From: Patiriisocius_A hiemis
GTDB taxonomy: Bacteria; Bacteroidota; Bacteroidia; Flavobacteriales; Flavobacteriaceae
NCBI RefSeq assembly: GCF_031846325.1
Contig: NZ_JAVRHZ010000001.1
Location: 124,001 to 188,000 of the forward strand
Direction: 5' to 3'
Length of the DNA: 64,000 bases
Shown here in pieces: positions 43,485 through 52,273 of the stretch (position 1 is its first letter; each line of letters begins with the position of its first letter). The position numbers and the translations under genes are program-made. The notes below the pieces were generated by a model, which saw only the letters and a program-made list of their open reading frames with translations, did no database searches and had not been told where the DNA came from.

Positions 43485-44698
43485 AAAATATAATTCTAAT
43501 AATCAGCATTTTGTTTGTTTCCGCTTTCGCGAAAGCACAAGAGCTTCAATCCTACATTCAAGAAGCAGAATCAAACAATCCAGAAATTCAAAAGTTTAAG
43601 TTGCAATATAAAAGAGCTTCAGAAAAAGTAAATGAAGTGAATACCATTCCGAATACCGAATTTGGAGTTGGTTATTTTGTGAGTGAGCCAGAAACACGAA
43701 CAGGTGCACAACGCTTTAAAGTATATGCTAAACAAATGTTACCGTGGTTTGGGACTATTACTTCGAGAGAAAATTACGTGAGTTCATTGGCAGATGCTAA
43801 ATACGAAGACATTGTCATCGCAAAGCGAAAACTAATGGCTTCGGTATCACAATCCTATTATAATCTATACGCTAACAAAGCAAAGCAAGAGGTTTTAACT
43901 GAAAACATCAAACTATTAGAAACTTATGAAACGTTGGCATTAACTTCTGTAGAGGTTGGTAAAGCATCCGCAGTAGATGTGTTGCGATTGCAAATGCGTC
44001 AGAACGAAATGCAACAAGTAAAAGATGTATTGCAACAACAGTTTTTAGCAGAACAAACTAACTTCAATAATCTATTGAATAGAGATAATGATGTTACCGT
44101 GAATGTGGTAGATAGTTTAGTTATTCCATCAGATGATTTTGAAGTTAATACTGAAAGTTTAGCATTACATCCTGAATTATTGAAATATGATAAACTATAC
44201 CAATCCATAGAGCAATCAGAATTATTGAATCAAAAAGAAAGCAGTCCAATGATTGGTTTTGGATTAGATTATATCAATGTTGCTGAAAGACCAAATATGG
44301 ATTTCAGCGATAACGGAAAGGATATTGTAATGCCAATGGTTTCGGTATCTATCCCAATTTTCAATAAGAAATATAAATCCCAAACCAAACAAAATGATTT
44401 GCAACAGCAGGAAATTACTGCTCAAAAACAGGAACGTTTAAATTCATTGGAAACTCTTTTAGACAAAGCGAATAACGAACGCATTTCTGCAAGAATAAGT
44501 TATGCTACCCAAACCAAAAACCTACAGCAAGCCAAAGATGCAGAAGACATTTTAATCAAAAGCTATGAAACAGGAACGATTGATTTTAATGATGTTTTGG
44601 ATATTCAAGAGTTGCAGCTAAAGTTTCAAATGAACCAAATAGAATCTGTGAAGACCTACTATGTGCAAAGTACAATCATTAATTATTTAATTCAGTAA
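43481..44698 (+). CDS. TolC-family outer membrane channel (CusC-like)
   Basis: The 405-residue protein starts with a signal peptide (NIILIISILFVSAFAKAQE) and has two long helical hairpins, as expected of a TolC monomer (ASEKVNEVNTIPNTEFGVGY in the first half, a repeat-like helix with NERISARISYATQTKNLQQA in the second). It forms the outer membrane exit for the RND pump. It overlaps the pump gene by 4 bases and is followed by the CopA-type gene after 4 bases. Confidence 0.88.
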   Translation: MKNIILIISILFVSAFAKAQELQSYIQEAESNNPEIQKFKLQYKRASEKVNEVNTIPNTEFGVGYFVSEPETRTGAQRFKVYAKQMLPWFGTITSRENYVSSLADAKYEDIVIAKRKLMASVSQSYYNLYANKAKQEVLTENIKLLETYETLALTSVEVGKASAVDVLRLQMRQNEMQQVKDVLQQQFLAEQTNFNNLLNRDNDVTVNVVDSLVIPSDDFEVNTESLALHPELLKYDKLYQSIEQSELLNQKESSPMIGFGLDYINVAERPNMDFSDNGKDIVMPMVSVSIPIFNKKYKSQTKQNDLQQQEITAQKQERLNSLETLLDKANNERISARISYATQTKNLQQAKDAEDILIKSYETGTIDFNDVLDIQELQLKFQMNQIESVKTYYVQSTIINYLIQ

Positions 44699-44702
44699 AA
44701 CA

Positions 44703-47207
44703 ATGACACACACATATCACATACACGGAATGACCTGCAACGGTTGTCGCAGTCACGTTGAGGAAACGCTCTCTAAAGTAGGAGGTGTTTCAAAAGCAAC
44801 AGTCGATTTAGATAAGGCAGAAGTTACCATAGAAATGGAATCACACATACCTATAGAAACATTTCAAGAAGCCTTAAAAAAAGATAGTGATAGATACACT
44901 ATCCATAATCAAGGTGAACATCATCATCATCATACCAAAGGTAAAAAGGAAAAGCAACAAAAAGGGAAAGGCACAGGCACATTTTATTGTCCTATGCATT
45001 GCGAAGGCGATAAAACTTATGATAAACCAGGCGATTGTCCTGTTTGCGGAATGGATTTGGTGGAAGAACAAAATCTATCAGCAACTTCAAAGGAACAATG
45101 GACGTGTCCTATGCATCCAGAAATTGTCAAAGACGAAGCAGGTTCGTGTCCTATTTGTGGGATGGATTTAGTGCCAATGGAAGCAGATAGTTCAGCAGAA
45201 GAAAAAACGTATAAAAAGCTATTAAAGAAATTTTGGATTGCCACAGCATTTACCTTGCCCATTTTCTTAATGGCTATGAGCGAAATGCTCAATAACAATC
45301 CGTTGTACGATATAATGGAACAGAAATATTGGAACTGGATTCAGTTTGTTTTATCCATTCCAGTTGTCTTTTACGCTACGTGGATGTTCTTTGAGCGTGC
45401 TTATAGAAGCATAAAAACGTGGAATCTCAATATGTTTACACTTATTGGAATCGGTGCAGGTGTGGCTTGGTTATTTAGTGTATTTGGGATGTTGTTTCCA
45501 GATGTATTTCCTGAACAATTTAAAACTGAATCAGGCGCAGTTCACGTCTATTTTGAAGCAGCAACAGTTATTCTAACGTTAGTGCTTTTAGGTCAGTTGT
45601 TAGAAGCTCGTGCCCATAGTAAAACCAATTCGGCAGTAAAAGAACTGTTGAAATTAGCACCTAATAAGGCCATAAAAATAGTAGATGGTGAAGAAGTTGA
45701 AGTCAGTATTGACGAGATAGAACTTAATGATATTCTAAAAGTGAAACCAGGTGATAAAATTCCTGTGGATGGTGTGATAACTGAAGGCGAAACAACTATT
45801 GACGAATCTATGATTACAGGAGAACCTATTCCTGTAAACAAAACTCAAGAAGATAAAGTAAGTAGCGGAACAATAAATGGCAATCAATCCTTTTTAATGA
45901 AAGCTGAAAAGGTAGGTAGTGACACTTTATTATCACAAATCATTCATATGGTGAATGATGCAAGTAGAAGTCGTGCACCTATTCAAAATTTAGCGGATAG
46001 AGTTTCGGGTTACTTCGTGCCAGTTGTAGTAATCATTTCGATAATCACATTTATAGTATGGTCTATTTGGGGACCAGAACCAGTTTATGTGTATGCGTTT
46101 GTGAATGCAATTGCAGTACTAATCATTGCGTGTCCTTGTGCTTTAGGTTTAGCAACACCAATGTCTGTAATGGTTGGTGTGGGTAAAGGTGCTCAAAATG
46201 GTGTATTGATTAAAAATGCTGAAGCTCTTGAAAAAATGGATAAGGTAAATACGCTTATCGTTGACAAGACAGGAACAATTACCGAAGGAAAACCAACAGT
46301 TGAAACCGTTGGAGCTTTTAATGATGCTTTAAGCGAAAAAGAAGTGTTACAATACATCGTGTCATTAAATACAAATAGCGAACATCCTTTGGCAGAAGCG
46401 ACAGTTAAATATGGCAAAGAACACAACGCAGAAATTTTAAAGTCCGAAGATTTTAGTGCAGTCACAGGAAAAGGTGTTGAAGCGACCATAAAAGATAAAA
46501 AAGTAGCATTAGGTAATCCTAAAATGATGGAATATGTGAAAGCAGAAATTGCTTCTAAAATGAAAGACGAAGCGAAATCTTACCAAAAACAAGGCAAAAC
46601 AGTTTCTTATTTGTCAATAGATGGAACCGTCGTTGGATATGTAGTTATAGGCGATAAGATAAAAGAAACAAGTGCTAAAGCCATTAAAGCACTTCAAGAT
46701 AAAGGGATTGATGTAATAATGCTTACAGGCGATAATCACGATACCGCACAAGCAGTAGCATCAGAACTAAATCTTGCAGATTTTAAAGCCAGTATGTTAC
46801 CAGAAGACAAACTCAAAGAAGTAGAGAAATTACAAGAAAACGGAAAAGTAGTTGCTATGGCAGGTGATGGTATTAACGATGCACCAGCATTGGCTAAAAG
46901 CGATGTTGGTATTGCTATGGGAACAGGAACAGACGTAGCAATTGAAAGCGCAATGATAACACTCGTAAAAGGCGATTTAAACGGAATTGTAAAAGCAAGA
47001 AATTTAAGCGATTCTGTAATGAGAAACATTAAGCAAAACCTATTTTTCGCGCTTATCTATAACACATTAGGTGTGCCTATTGCAGCAGGTGTGTTGTTCC
47101 CATTCTTCGGAATATTACTCTCGCCAATGATAGCGGCTTTAGCTATGAGTTTTAGTTCGGTTTCGGTTATTGGTAACGCACTACGATTAAGAACGATTAA
47201 AGTATAA
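44703..47207 (+). CDS. Copper-translocating P-type ATPase (CopA-like)
   Basis: The 834-residue protein has an N-terminal HMA domain (GMTCNGCRSH, Cys12 and Cys15), a His-rich linker, and two heavy-metal-binding (HMBD) segments with paired FYCPMHC and CPVCGMD, then WTCPMHPE and CPICGMD. The ATPase core follows: ACPCALGLATP in helix 6, DKTGTITEG, SEHPLAEA and AGDGINDAPALA. These mark it as a Cu(I) exporter. Cotranscribed with the pump and the adaptor, it gives export across the inner membrane and then out of the periplasm. Confidence 0.93.
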   Translation: MTHTYHIHGMTCNGCRSHVEETLSKVGGVSKATVDLDKAEVTIEMESHIPIETFQEALKKDSDRYTIHNQGEHHHHHTKGKKEKQQKGKGTGTFYCPMHCEGDKTYDKPGDCPVCGMDLVEEQNLSATSKEQWTCPMHPEIVKDEAGSCPICGMDLVPMEADSSAEEKTYKKLLKKFWIATAFTLPIFLMAMSEMLNNNPLYDIMEQKYWNWIQFVLSIPVVFYATWMFFERAYRSIKTWNLNMFTLIGIGAGVAWLFSVFGMLFPDVFPEQFKTESGAVHVYFEAATVILTLVLLGQLLEARAHSKTNSAVKELLKLAPNKAIKIVDGEEVEVSIDEIELNDILKVKPGDKIPVDGVITEGETTIDESMITGEPIPVNKTQEDKVSSGTINGNQSFLMKAEKVGSDTLLSQIIHMVNDASRSRAPIQNLADRVSGYFVPVVVIISIITFIVWSIWGPEPVYVYAFVNAIAVLIIACPCALGLATPMSVMVGVGKGAQNGVLIKNAEALEKMDKVNTLIVDKTGTITEGKPTVETVGAFNDALSEKEVLQYIVSLNTNSEHPLAEATVKYGKEHNAEILKSEDFSAVTGKGVEATIKDKKVALGNPKMMEYVKAEIASKMKDEAKSYQKQGKTVSYLSIDGTVVGYVVIGDKIKETSAKAIKALQDKGIDVIMLTGDNHDTAQAVASELNLADFKASMLPEDKLKEVEKLQENGKVVAMAGDGINDAPALAKSDVGIAMGTGTDVAIESAMITLVKGDLNGIVKARNLSDSVMRNIKQNLFFALIYNTLGVPIAAGVLFPFFGILLSPMIAALAMSFSSVSVIGNALRLRTIKV

Positions 47208-47218
47208 CTATAAATCAA

Positions 47219-47707
47219 ATGATTATGGAAAATCCAAAAGAACACTCAAACAAAGGAAACTACAAAACCTTCTTTATAATGCTGGCTTGCTCATTTGTAG
47301 CAATGTACATCACAATGTATTTAAACACCTATTCCATAGACCACGTATGGTTTAGTCTAACACGTTTCTATATGACGTGTTTAGGAATTTCAACAATGGC
47401 AGTTATAATGTGGTTTTTTATGCGAAAAATGTATAATGATAAAAAGAAGAATATTGCCATACTTGCAGGTAGTTTTATTCTGTTTGTTGGTGCATTAGGA
47501 TTGGTAAGAACACAAGCACCCATTATTGGTGATGTCCTTTGGATGAAAGCAATGATACCACATCATTCTATCGCTATTTTAACAAGTGAAAGAGCAGATA
47601 TTCAAGACCCAGAAGTTAAGAAATTAGCAGAAGACATCATAAAAGCACAGCGTAAAGAAATAGAAGAAATGAAAGCAATGATAAAAAGATTAGAAAATGA
47701 AAAATAA
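47219..47707 (+). CDS. DUF305 family membrane protein
   Basis: The 162-residue protein has three membrane helices (about 17-35, 45-67 and 78-97) followed by a DUF305 segment with the metal-binding-type WMKAMIPHHSIAIL and ERADIQDPEVKKLAEDII. DUF305 proteins are ferritin-like helical proteins common in copper islands. The start could be the ATG at 47219 or 47225. Its end overlaps the adaptor gene by 11 bases. Confidence 0.83.
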   Translation: MIMENPKEHSNKGNYKTFFIMLACSFVAMYITMYLNTYSIDHVWFSLTRFYMTCLGISTMAVIMWFFMRKMYNDKKKNIAILAGSFILFVGALGLVRTQAPIIGDVLWMKAMIPHHSIAILTSERADIQDPEVKKLAEDIIKAQRKEIEEMKAMIKRLENEK

Positions 47708-49475
47708 TAAAATTGTCATATACATAGGCTTACTCGTAGTAGGTGTGTTATTGGGGTGGTTGCTTTTTGGTGGCTCATCAAATAAAGAAACAGACCATAA
47801 TCACAATGCGGTTGCAGAAACCAATCAAATGTGGACGTGTTCTATGCATCCACAGATTATGAAACCAGAACCAGGTGATTGTCCTATTTGTGGTATGGAT
47901 TTAATTCCTGCGGAAAGCGGAAGCGATGGCTTAATGGCAGACCAGTTCAAACTAACAGAAAATGCGATGGCATTAGCCAATATTCAAACAACCGTTGTGG
48001 GTAAAGGCAATGCAGAAGGCAATACCATAAAACTATCTGGTAAAATTGCTGAAAACGAAGAAGCCAATGCAGTACAAGTAAGTTATTTCGCTGGAAGAAT
48101 TGAGCGTTTGAATGTGAGTTTTACAGGCGAAGAAGTTCGTAAAGGTCAATTATTGGCAACCATTTATTCGCCAGAACTCTATGCAGCACAACAAGAATTA
48201 ATTACAGCAGCATCTTTAAAAGAATCACAACCTGCTTTATACAAAGCAGTCCGTAATAAACTGAAATTATGGAAGCTCTCTGAATATCAAATCAATCAGA
48301 TTGAAGAAACTGGAAAAGTGAAAGAAAACTTTCCTGTTTATGCAACCTTTTCGGGTACTGTTACAGAAAAATTGGTAGAGCAAGGCGATTACATTAAACA
48401 AGGTCAACCCTTATTAAAAATTGCCAATCTAAACACAGTTTGGGGAAATTTTGATGTGTATGAAAATCAGATTGACCGCTTTAAAAAAGGACAGGAAGTG
48501 ATGATAACAACCAATGCTTATCCTAATAAAGAGTTTAAAGGTAAAGTAGATTTCATTGACCCAGTTTTAAACACGAAAACAAGAACAGTAACCTTGCGTG
48601 TGGTTCTAAACAACAAGGATGATGTATTTAAACCAGGAATGTTTGTAACCGCAAATATTGAAGGCAGTACAGCTAAAAATGACGAAGTATTAACAATTCC
48701 TACATCTTCTGTGTTATGGACAGGTGAACGTTCTGTGGTGTACCTTAAAACAAATCCAGACCAACCTATTTTTGAAATGCGTGAAATTAAATTAGGCAAT
48801 CAAATTGGTAATGAATATGAAGTTGTAGAAGGTTTATTTGTTGGAAATGAAATAGTGACTAACGGAACATTTACAGTTGATGCAGCTGCACAATTACAAG
48901 GCAAAAAATCTATGATGAATAAAGATGGTGGTAAAGTAATGACTGGACACGAAGGACATTTAGGTATGGATAACAATGCATCCAACAAACAAACTGACCA
49001 CACCAATATGAATGAGCGTTTGGAAGTATCAGAGAAATTTCAACAACAGTTAAATAGTGTTTACAATGAATATATCAATTTAAAAGATGCTTTAGTAAAA
49101 GAAGATTCAAAAAGTACTTCAACAAGCGCATCAACTTTACTAAACAATTTAACCAAAGTAAATATGAAATTGTTGTCAGATAATAAGGCGCATAACCATT
49201 GGATGTCATTAGAAAAGGAAATAAAATCTTCAGCGACCTCAATTTCTGAAACGTCAGATATAAAACTTCAAAGAAACCATTTCAAGCATTTGTCATCACA
49301 TCTAATCAATGCTGTTCAACTATTTGGTGTAAATGAAAAAGTCTATTTAGAATTTTGTCCAATGGCAGATAACAACAATGGTGCGTTTTGGTTAAGCAAA
49401 GAAGAAAAAGTAATCAATCCATACTTTGGCGAAGCAATGCTAACCTGTGGTGAAGTAAAACAAATAATAGAATAA
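47697..49475 (+). CDS. CusB-like periplasmic adaptor with HMBD and DUF3347 domains
   Basis: The 592-residue protein has an N-terminal membrane anchor (about 6-24), an HMBD metal site (WTCSMHPQIM, CPICGMDLIP), the membrane-fusion core (about 80-400: barrel-sandwich and beta-barrel parts, VSYFAGRIERLNVSFTGEE and FPVYATFSGTVTEKLVEQGD, named by their parts) and a C-terminal DUF3347 domain (about 440-592) with EFCPMADNNNGAFWLS. It links the RND pump to the outer channel and may hand over copper. Fused DUF3347 is a known Bacteroidota feature. Confidence 0.9.
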   Translation: MKNNKIVIYIGLLVVGVLLGWLLFGGSSNKETDHNHNAVAETNQMWTCSMHPQIMKPEPGDCPICGMDLIPAESGSDGLMADQFKLTENAMALANIQTTVVGKGNAEGNTIKLSGKIAENEEANAVQVSYFAGRIERLNVSFTGEEVRKGQLLATIYSPELYAAQQELITAASLKESQPALYKAVRNKLKLWKLSEYQINQIEETGKVKENFPVYATFSGTVTEKLVEQGDYIKQGQPLLKIANLNTVWGNFDVYENQIDRFKKGQEVMITTNAYPNKEFKGKVDFIDPVLNTKTRTVTLRVVLNNKDDVFKPGMFVTANIEGSTAKNDEVLTIPTSSVLWTGERSVVYLKTNPDQPIFEMREIKLGNQIGNEYEVVEGLFVGNEIVTNGTFTVDAAAQLQGKKSMMNKDGGKVMTGHEGHLGMDNNASNKQTDHTNMNERLEVSEKFQQQLNSVYNEYINLKDALVKEDSKSTSTSASTLLNNLTKVNMKLLSDNKAHNHWMSLEKEIKSSATSISETSDIKLQRNHFKHLSSHLINAVQLFGVNEKVYLEFCPMADNNNGAFWLSKEEKVINPYFGEAMLTCGEVKQIIE

Positions 49476-49507
49476 TAAATCAAGTAATAACAATTAAATT
49501 TTAAACA

Positions 49508-49948
49508 ATGAAGAAAGTAATTTTAAGTGTAGCTGTAATAGCAGCATTAGGTTTCACAAGTTGTAAAAACGAAACCAAAAAAGAAACAGAAACCACAACT
49601 ACTGAAATGTCAAAAGATATGGCAATGACAGACCTGTCTTTTGGTGTAAGAGGAAATTGCGGAATGTGTAAAAACACTATCGAAAAAGCAGCTAACGGTG
49701 TTGAAGGTGTTGCAAGTGCTAATTGGGATGTCGATAAAAAGAAGATTGATGTATCTTTTGATGATACAAAAACCGATGCAATGGCAATCCATAAAGCAAT
49801 CGCAGCTTCAGGTTATGATACCGAAAAAGTAGCAGGTGATGAAGAAGCATATGATGGTTTACCAGGTTGTTGTAAATACGACCACGAAATGATGATGAAT
49901 CAATCAGGTGAAACAAAAAGTGATGACCATTCAAATCACGACCATTAA
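49508..49948 (+). CDS. Exported HMA-domain lipoprotein (copper chaperone-like)
   Basis: The 146-residue protein has a lipoprotein signal (KKVILSVAVIAALGFTSCK, Cys at about residue 19), an acidic/Thr-rich linker, an HMA fold at about 45-110 with the metal pair GNCGMCKN, and a His/Met-rich tail (LPGCCKYDHEMMM, DDHSNHDH). It probably binds periplasmic copper for the efflux complex. It is the last gene of the island's rightward run and is followed by a terminator. Confidence 0.87.
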   Translation: MKKVILSVAVIAALGFTSCKNETKKETETTTTEMSKDMAMTDLSFGVRGNCGMCKNTIEKAANGVEGVASANWDVDKKKIDVSFDDTKTDAMAIHKAIAASGYDTEKVAGDEEAYDGLPGCCKYDHEMMMNQSGETKSDDHSNHDH

Positions 49949-49957
49949 GCAATAATG

Positions 49958-49986
49958 AAAGAGTCTTTTTCGGAAGGCTCTTTTTT
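49958..49986 (+). terminator. Terminator of the metal-resistance island
   Basis: AAAGAGTCTT (49958-49967) pairs with AAGGCTCTTT (49974-49983) including one G-T pair, with TTTTTT after it. Confidence 0.8.
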
Positions 49987-50089
49987 ATTCCCCACAACCC
50001 AAAATCCAGTTTTTTCGTACCTCAAAATCCTCTGTCTTTTGTGTTGTTCCGCTCACCTAACAAGTTTAGCGTTTTTTTGTCTTTAAGGT

Positions 50090-50146
50090 AATAGCATATT
50101 ACAGCTTTGGTTTTCATAAAATCAAACCAAACTGCAATAAGCTATT
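50090..50146. repeat. Two-part inverted repeat
   Basis: Outer AATAGC/GCTATT (50090-50095 with 50141-50146) and inner TTTGGTTT/AAACCAAA (50106-50113 with 50124-50131). The role is unknown. Confidence 0.55.
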
Positions 50147-50190
50147 CTGTTATTATTATATCATAAAACCCTAAACTCACCCAAGCTATG

Positions 50191-50283
50191 TTACATAATA
50201 CAAGTTATAGTAGCAAAAATCCTTTCAAGGGTTTGCTAACGCAGTATTCTTATATTTTCGTAGCTATAACTGGTATTATGTAA
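50191..50283. repeat. Long inverted repeat with an internal hairpin
   Basis: TTACATAATAC (50191-50201) pairs with GTATTATGTAA (50273-50283), and AGTTATAG (50203-50210) with CTATAACT (50264-50271); a single A faces a single G between them. Inside, TAGCAAA (50211-50217) pairs with TTTGCTA, and CCTT with AAGG. The whole could fold as a branched cruciform. It may be a replication or transfer origin, or a recombinase site. Confidence 0.75.
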
Positions 50284-50446
50284 AATATCCGCTTATCCCA
50301 CGCTCAAATTGGAACTTCAAAGAAAATGACGTTATCTCATTCAACTGCACAAAATCATCGTTAAGTCCAAGTATTCCTTACCTCAAATCTTTGTTTGCTT
50401 CATTTCGTTAACTTTCATTTTAGAACAACTTAACAAGTAATAAAGT

Positions 50447-50734
50447 ATGATAACAAAGACAATACAAATTCAAGAAATTACAGTAGATGAATTGGCGGAT
50501 AAAGTAGCAGACAAGCTATTAGATAAGATAAAACACTATTTAGATGATTTGCACACTAATGAAAGTGATGTATATCTAACAAGACAAGAAACAGCAGATT
50601 TTTTAAAAATTAATATTACTACACTTTGGCATTGGACAAACAAGGGTAAAATAAAAAGCTATGGTATAGGCAATAGAAGATATTACAACAAGCAAGAAAT
50701 AATTGCATTACTAAAGAAGAATGAGTTGAGGTAA
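50447..50734 (+). CDS. Excisionase-like helix-turn-helix protein
   Basis: The 95-residue protein has a helical N-terminal half (ITVDELADKVADKLLDKIKH) and an HTH_17/MerR-type winged helix: VYLTRQETADFLKINITTLW, then WHWTNKGKIKSYGIGNRRYY. It resembles in kind the HTH protein of element A (14378-14671). In related elements such proteins are excision factors or regulators. It lies between two gene-free, repeat-rich stretches and may act on them. Confidence 0.82.
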   Translation: MITKTIQIQEITVDELADKVADKLLDKIKHYLDDLHTNESDVYLTRQETADFLKINITTLWHWTNKGKIKSYGIGNRRYYNKQEIIALLKKNELR

Positions 50735-50759
50735 TAAAATAAAAAAGAAAGCAAATATA

Positions 50760-50924
50760 GGTAGCTTCCATCAGCCAACGCTCAATACTGTAAAGGTCAA
50801 GCCCTACGGGTTTTGAATAAAACTTTTTTTAAGTAGCAATCGTAAAAGGTTTCAAGATTTTAGAGTAAAAAACTTTTACCCAAAAACCTTGACAGCATCA
50901 TCCACGCTACCTTTAACATTGGCT
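50760..50924 (+). other. Possible structured RNA region
   Basis: Several complementary words lie in crossing order: GGTAGC (50760-50765) with GCTACC (50906-50911), AGCCAA (50773-50778) with TTGGCT (50919-50924), GTCAAG (50796-50801) with CTTGAC (50888-50893), and GTAAAAG (50842-50848) with CTTTTAC (50873-50879). Crossing pairs allow a pseudoknot. A T-rich run follows at 50926-50941. No reading frame is present. The RNA is a suggestion only. Confidence 0.4.
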
Positions 50925-50961
50925 GTCTTTTTTCTTTTCTTCAAAAAAATTATGGCAAAAG

Positions 50962-50999
50962 AAAAAGCCCTACAATAAAAACTATAGGACTCTTTCAGC
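50962..50999 (-). terminator. Terminator of the leftward 249-residue gene
   Basis: On the minus strand AGTCCTATAG pairs loosely with TGTAGGGCT, followed by TTTTTC. It lies 20 bases past the stop of the gene at 51019-51768. Confidence 0.55.
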
Positions 51000-51018
51000 T
51001 TCAAAGGTCAGAATGAAA

Positions 51019-51768
51019 CTATGCTACTTCTACGATATTTAAAACGTTATATGCGCCATTTTTAAGCGGATACTGAACACCGTTAATCTCTTGGAAGAAC
51101 TCAACTAATAAAACGAATATATCGTTTCCTGTGCCTGTTGGAACACCTGCAGGCGTTAGTGTTTGCGTTGCAGAAGTTGAATCAATCGGAATATTTACAG
51201 TTGGACTGTATGCGATTGCGTTATCTGTTGTGTCAAAGTCAACTTTTAGAAATGCTGAACTTAAACTTACGTGTGTTGCGCCACTTGGATAAGCAATATC
51301 ATTTGCAGGCGTTAAATTTGGGATAGTAATTTCACCTGTTGCACCATCTACAGTAAACGGAGCGAATAAAACAGCACTTAAAATGGCTCTATTATTGAAA
51401 TCCAAGCCTTTTAATGTGGCTTTACCTTCTGGTGTTGCTAATCCTGTAGCGACATTTCTTTGTCCTCTTACAGAGGTTGTATCAAAGTTTTTAATTTGTG
51501 TCATTTTTTGAGTAACACGACTTGAAACTCGATTGTCTTTTGCTCTAATCATTAAGTTTCTAACTGACGTTCTCAATAACTTACCAGATGATGCAGAACT
51601 TCCAAATTCTGAACCGTTTTCACGAGTACGTTCAAACGCAGGGTCATTTTGAATACGCTCTTTAGAAACACCGCCTTTAGTTTTTACTAAATAACCCTCT
51701 TTTGCTTTGTAAAAAGTTAGATTGTCTAACGTTCCTTCTAACTTGATAATACCTTTCAATTTTGCCAT
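51019..51768 (-). CDS. Conserved Bacteroidota protein of unknown function
   Basis: The 249-residue protein begins AKLKGIIKLEGTLDNLTFYK and continues with GYLVKTKGGVSKERI and AFERTRENGSEFG, a conserved N-terminal block I have seen in many Bacteroidota proteins without known function. The second half is Thr/Ser/Pro-rich and beta-like (PSGATHVSLSSAFLKVDF). No signal peptide is apparent. It could be a structural or secreted-by-other-means protein. It is divergent from the small gene at 51978, with 209 bases between, and the two may be functionally paired. Confidence 0.65.
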   Translation of the reverse strand: MAKLKGIIKLEGTLDNLTFYKAKEGYLVKTKGGVSKERIQNDPAFERTRENGSEFGSSASSGKLLRTSVRNLMIRAKDNRVSSRVTQKMTQIKNFDTTSVRGQRNVATGLATPEGKATLKGLDFNNRAILSAVLFAPFTVDGATGEITIPNLTPANDIAYPSGATHVSLSSAFLKVDFDTTDNAIAYSPTVNIPIDSTSATQTLTPAGVPTGTGNDIFVLLVEFFQEINGVQYPLKNGAYNVLNIVEVA

Positions 51769-51977
51769 AACTAATACATTTTTTGATGATGAATATCAAA
51801 TATACGAGCTATTGACTATCAATATATTAGAGTGCTTCCGTAGTGTTTATAAGTTGCCAAAACTTCCGTTTTAGTTAGTTTTTTCAATGGGATATTAGTC
51901 GTATATTGTATATAAGTGCTTTATAGCAACGGTATAGATAAAGTATAGTTAGAGTATTAATTTTAAATTTAAAGTGA

Positions 51978-52166
51978 ATGAGTAGAATCTGTATTTACCC
52001 TAAAGACGTGCAGGTAGTAACAGGAAAGAGTGAGCGTTATGGCAGAACAATAATCAAAGCGATTAAAGAACGCCTTAACAAAGAAGCTCATCAGTTAGTT
52101 ACTATCGATGAATTTTGCGACTTTATGGGCTTTGAAATCAGTAAAGTACAAGGATTAATCAAGTAA
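51978..52166 (+). CDS. Small conserved protein, possibly DNA-binding
   Basis: The 62-residue product (MSRICIYPKDVQVVTGKSER at the start) looks helical, with TIDEFCDFMGFEISKVQGL as a possible helix-turn-helix. Similar short proteins occur in Bacteroidota near genes like the one at 51019, but no function is known to me. It is the last gene of element B, 107 bases from the att site. Confidence 0.6.
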   Translation: MSRICIYPKDVQVVTGKSERYGRTIIKAIKERLNKEAHQLVTIDEFCDFMGFEISKVQGLIK

Positions 52167-52193
52167 ATTCCTTATCTTTACTACAAGGTTTAA

Positions 52194-52213
52194 AGGTGAC
52201 CTATTAGGTGACC
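52194..52213 (+). repeat. Direct repeats, right end of element B
   Basis: AGGTGACC at 52194-52201 and 52206-52213, 12 bases apart. They sit 60-80 bases before att copy 3, the same place and spacing as the GTTACCC pair of element A, but the word differs. Confidence 0.6.
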
Positions 52214-52273
52214 CAACAATGGTACAGGACTGAAACAGTAATAAATAAAGGCACTACGAAAGAGGTTCACTTA

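Larger units (their letters stand above)
49949..50446. other. Gene-free stretch with inverted repeats, right part of element B
   Basis: No convincing gene lies in these 498 bases. They hold the terminator at 49958-49986 and two sizable inverted repeats (50090-50146 and 50191-50283) described separately. The stretch precedes an excisionase-like HTH gene, a position where mobilisable Bacteroidota elements often keep origin sequences. Confidence 0.5.

Noticed and set aside
44887..45298. Overlapping frames in the N-terminal part of the CopA-like gene
   Set aside because: The low-complexity His/Lys-rich and Cys-rich coding sequence keeps other frames open; the HMA-HMBD-ATPase reading is clear.
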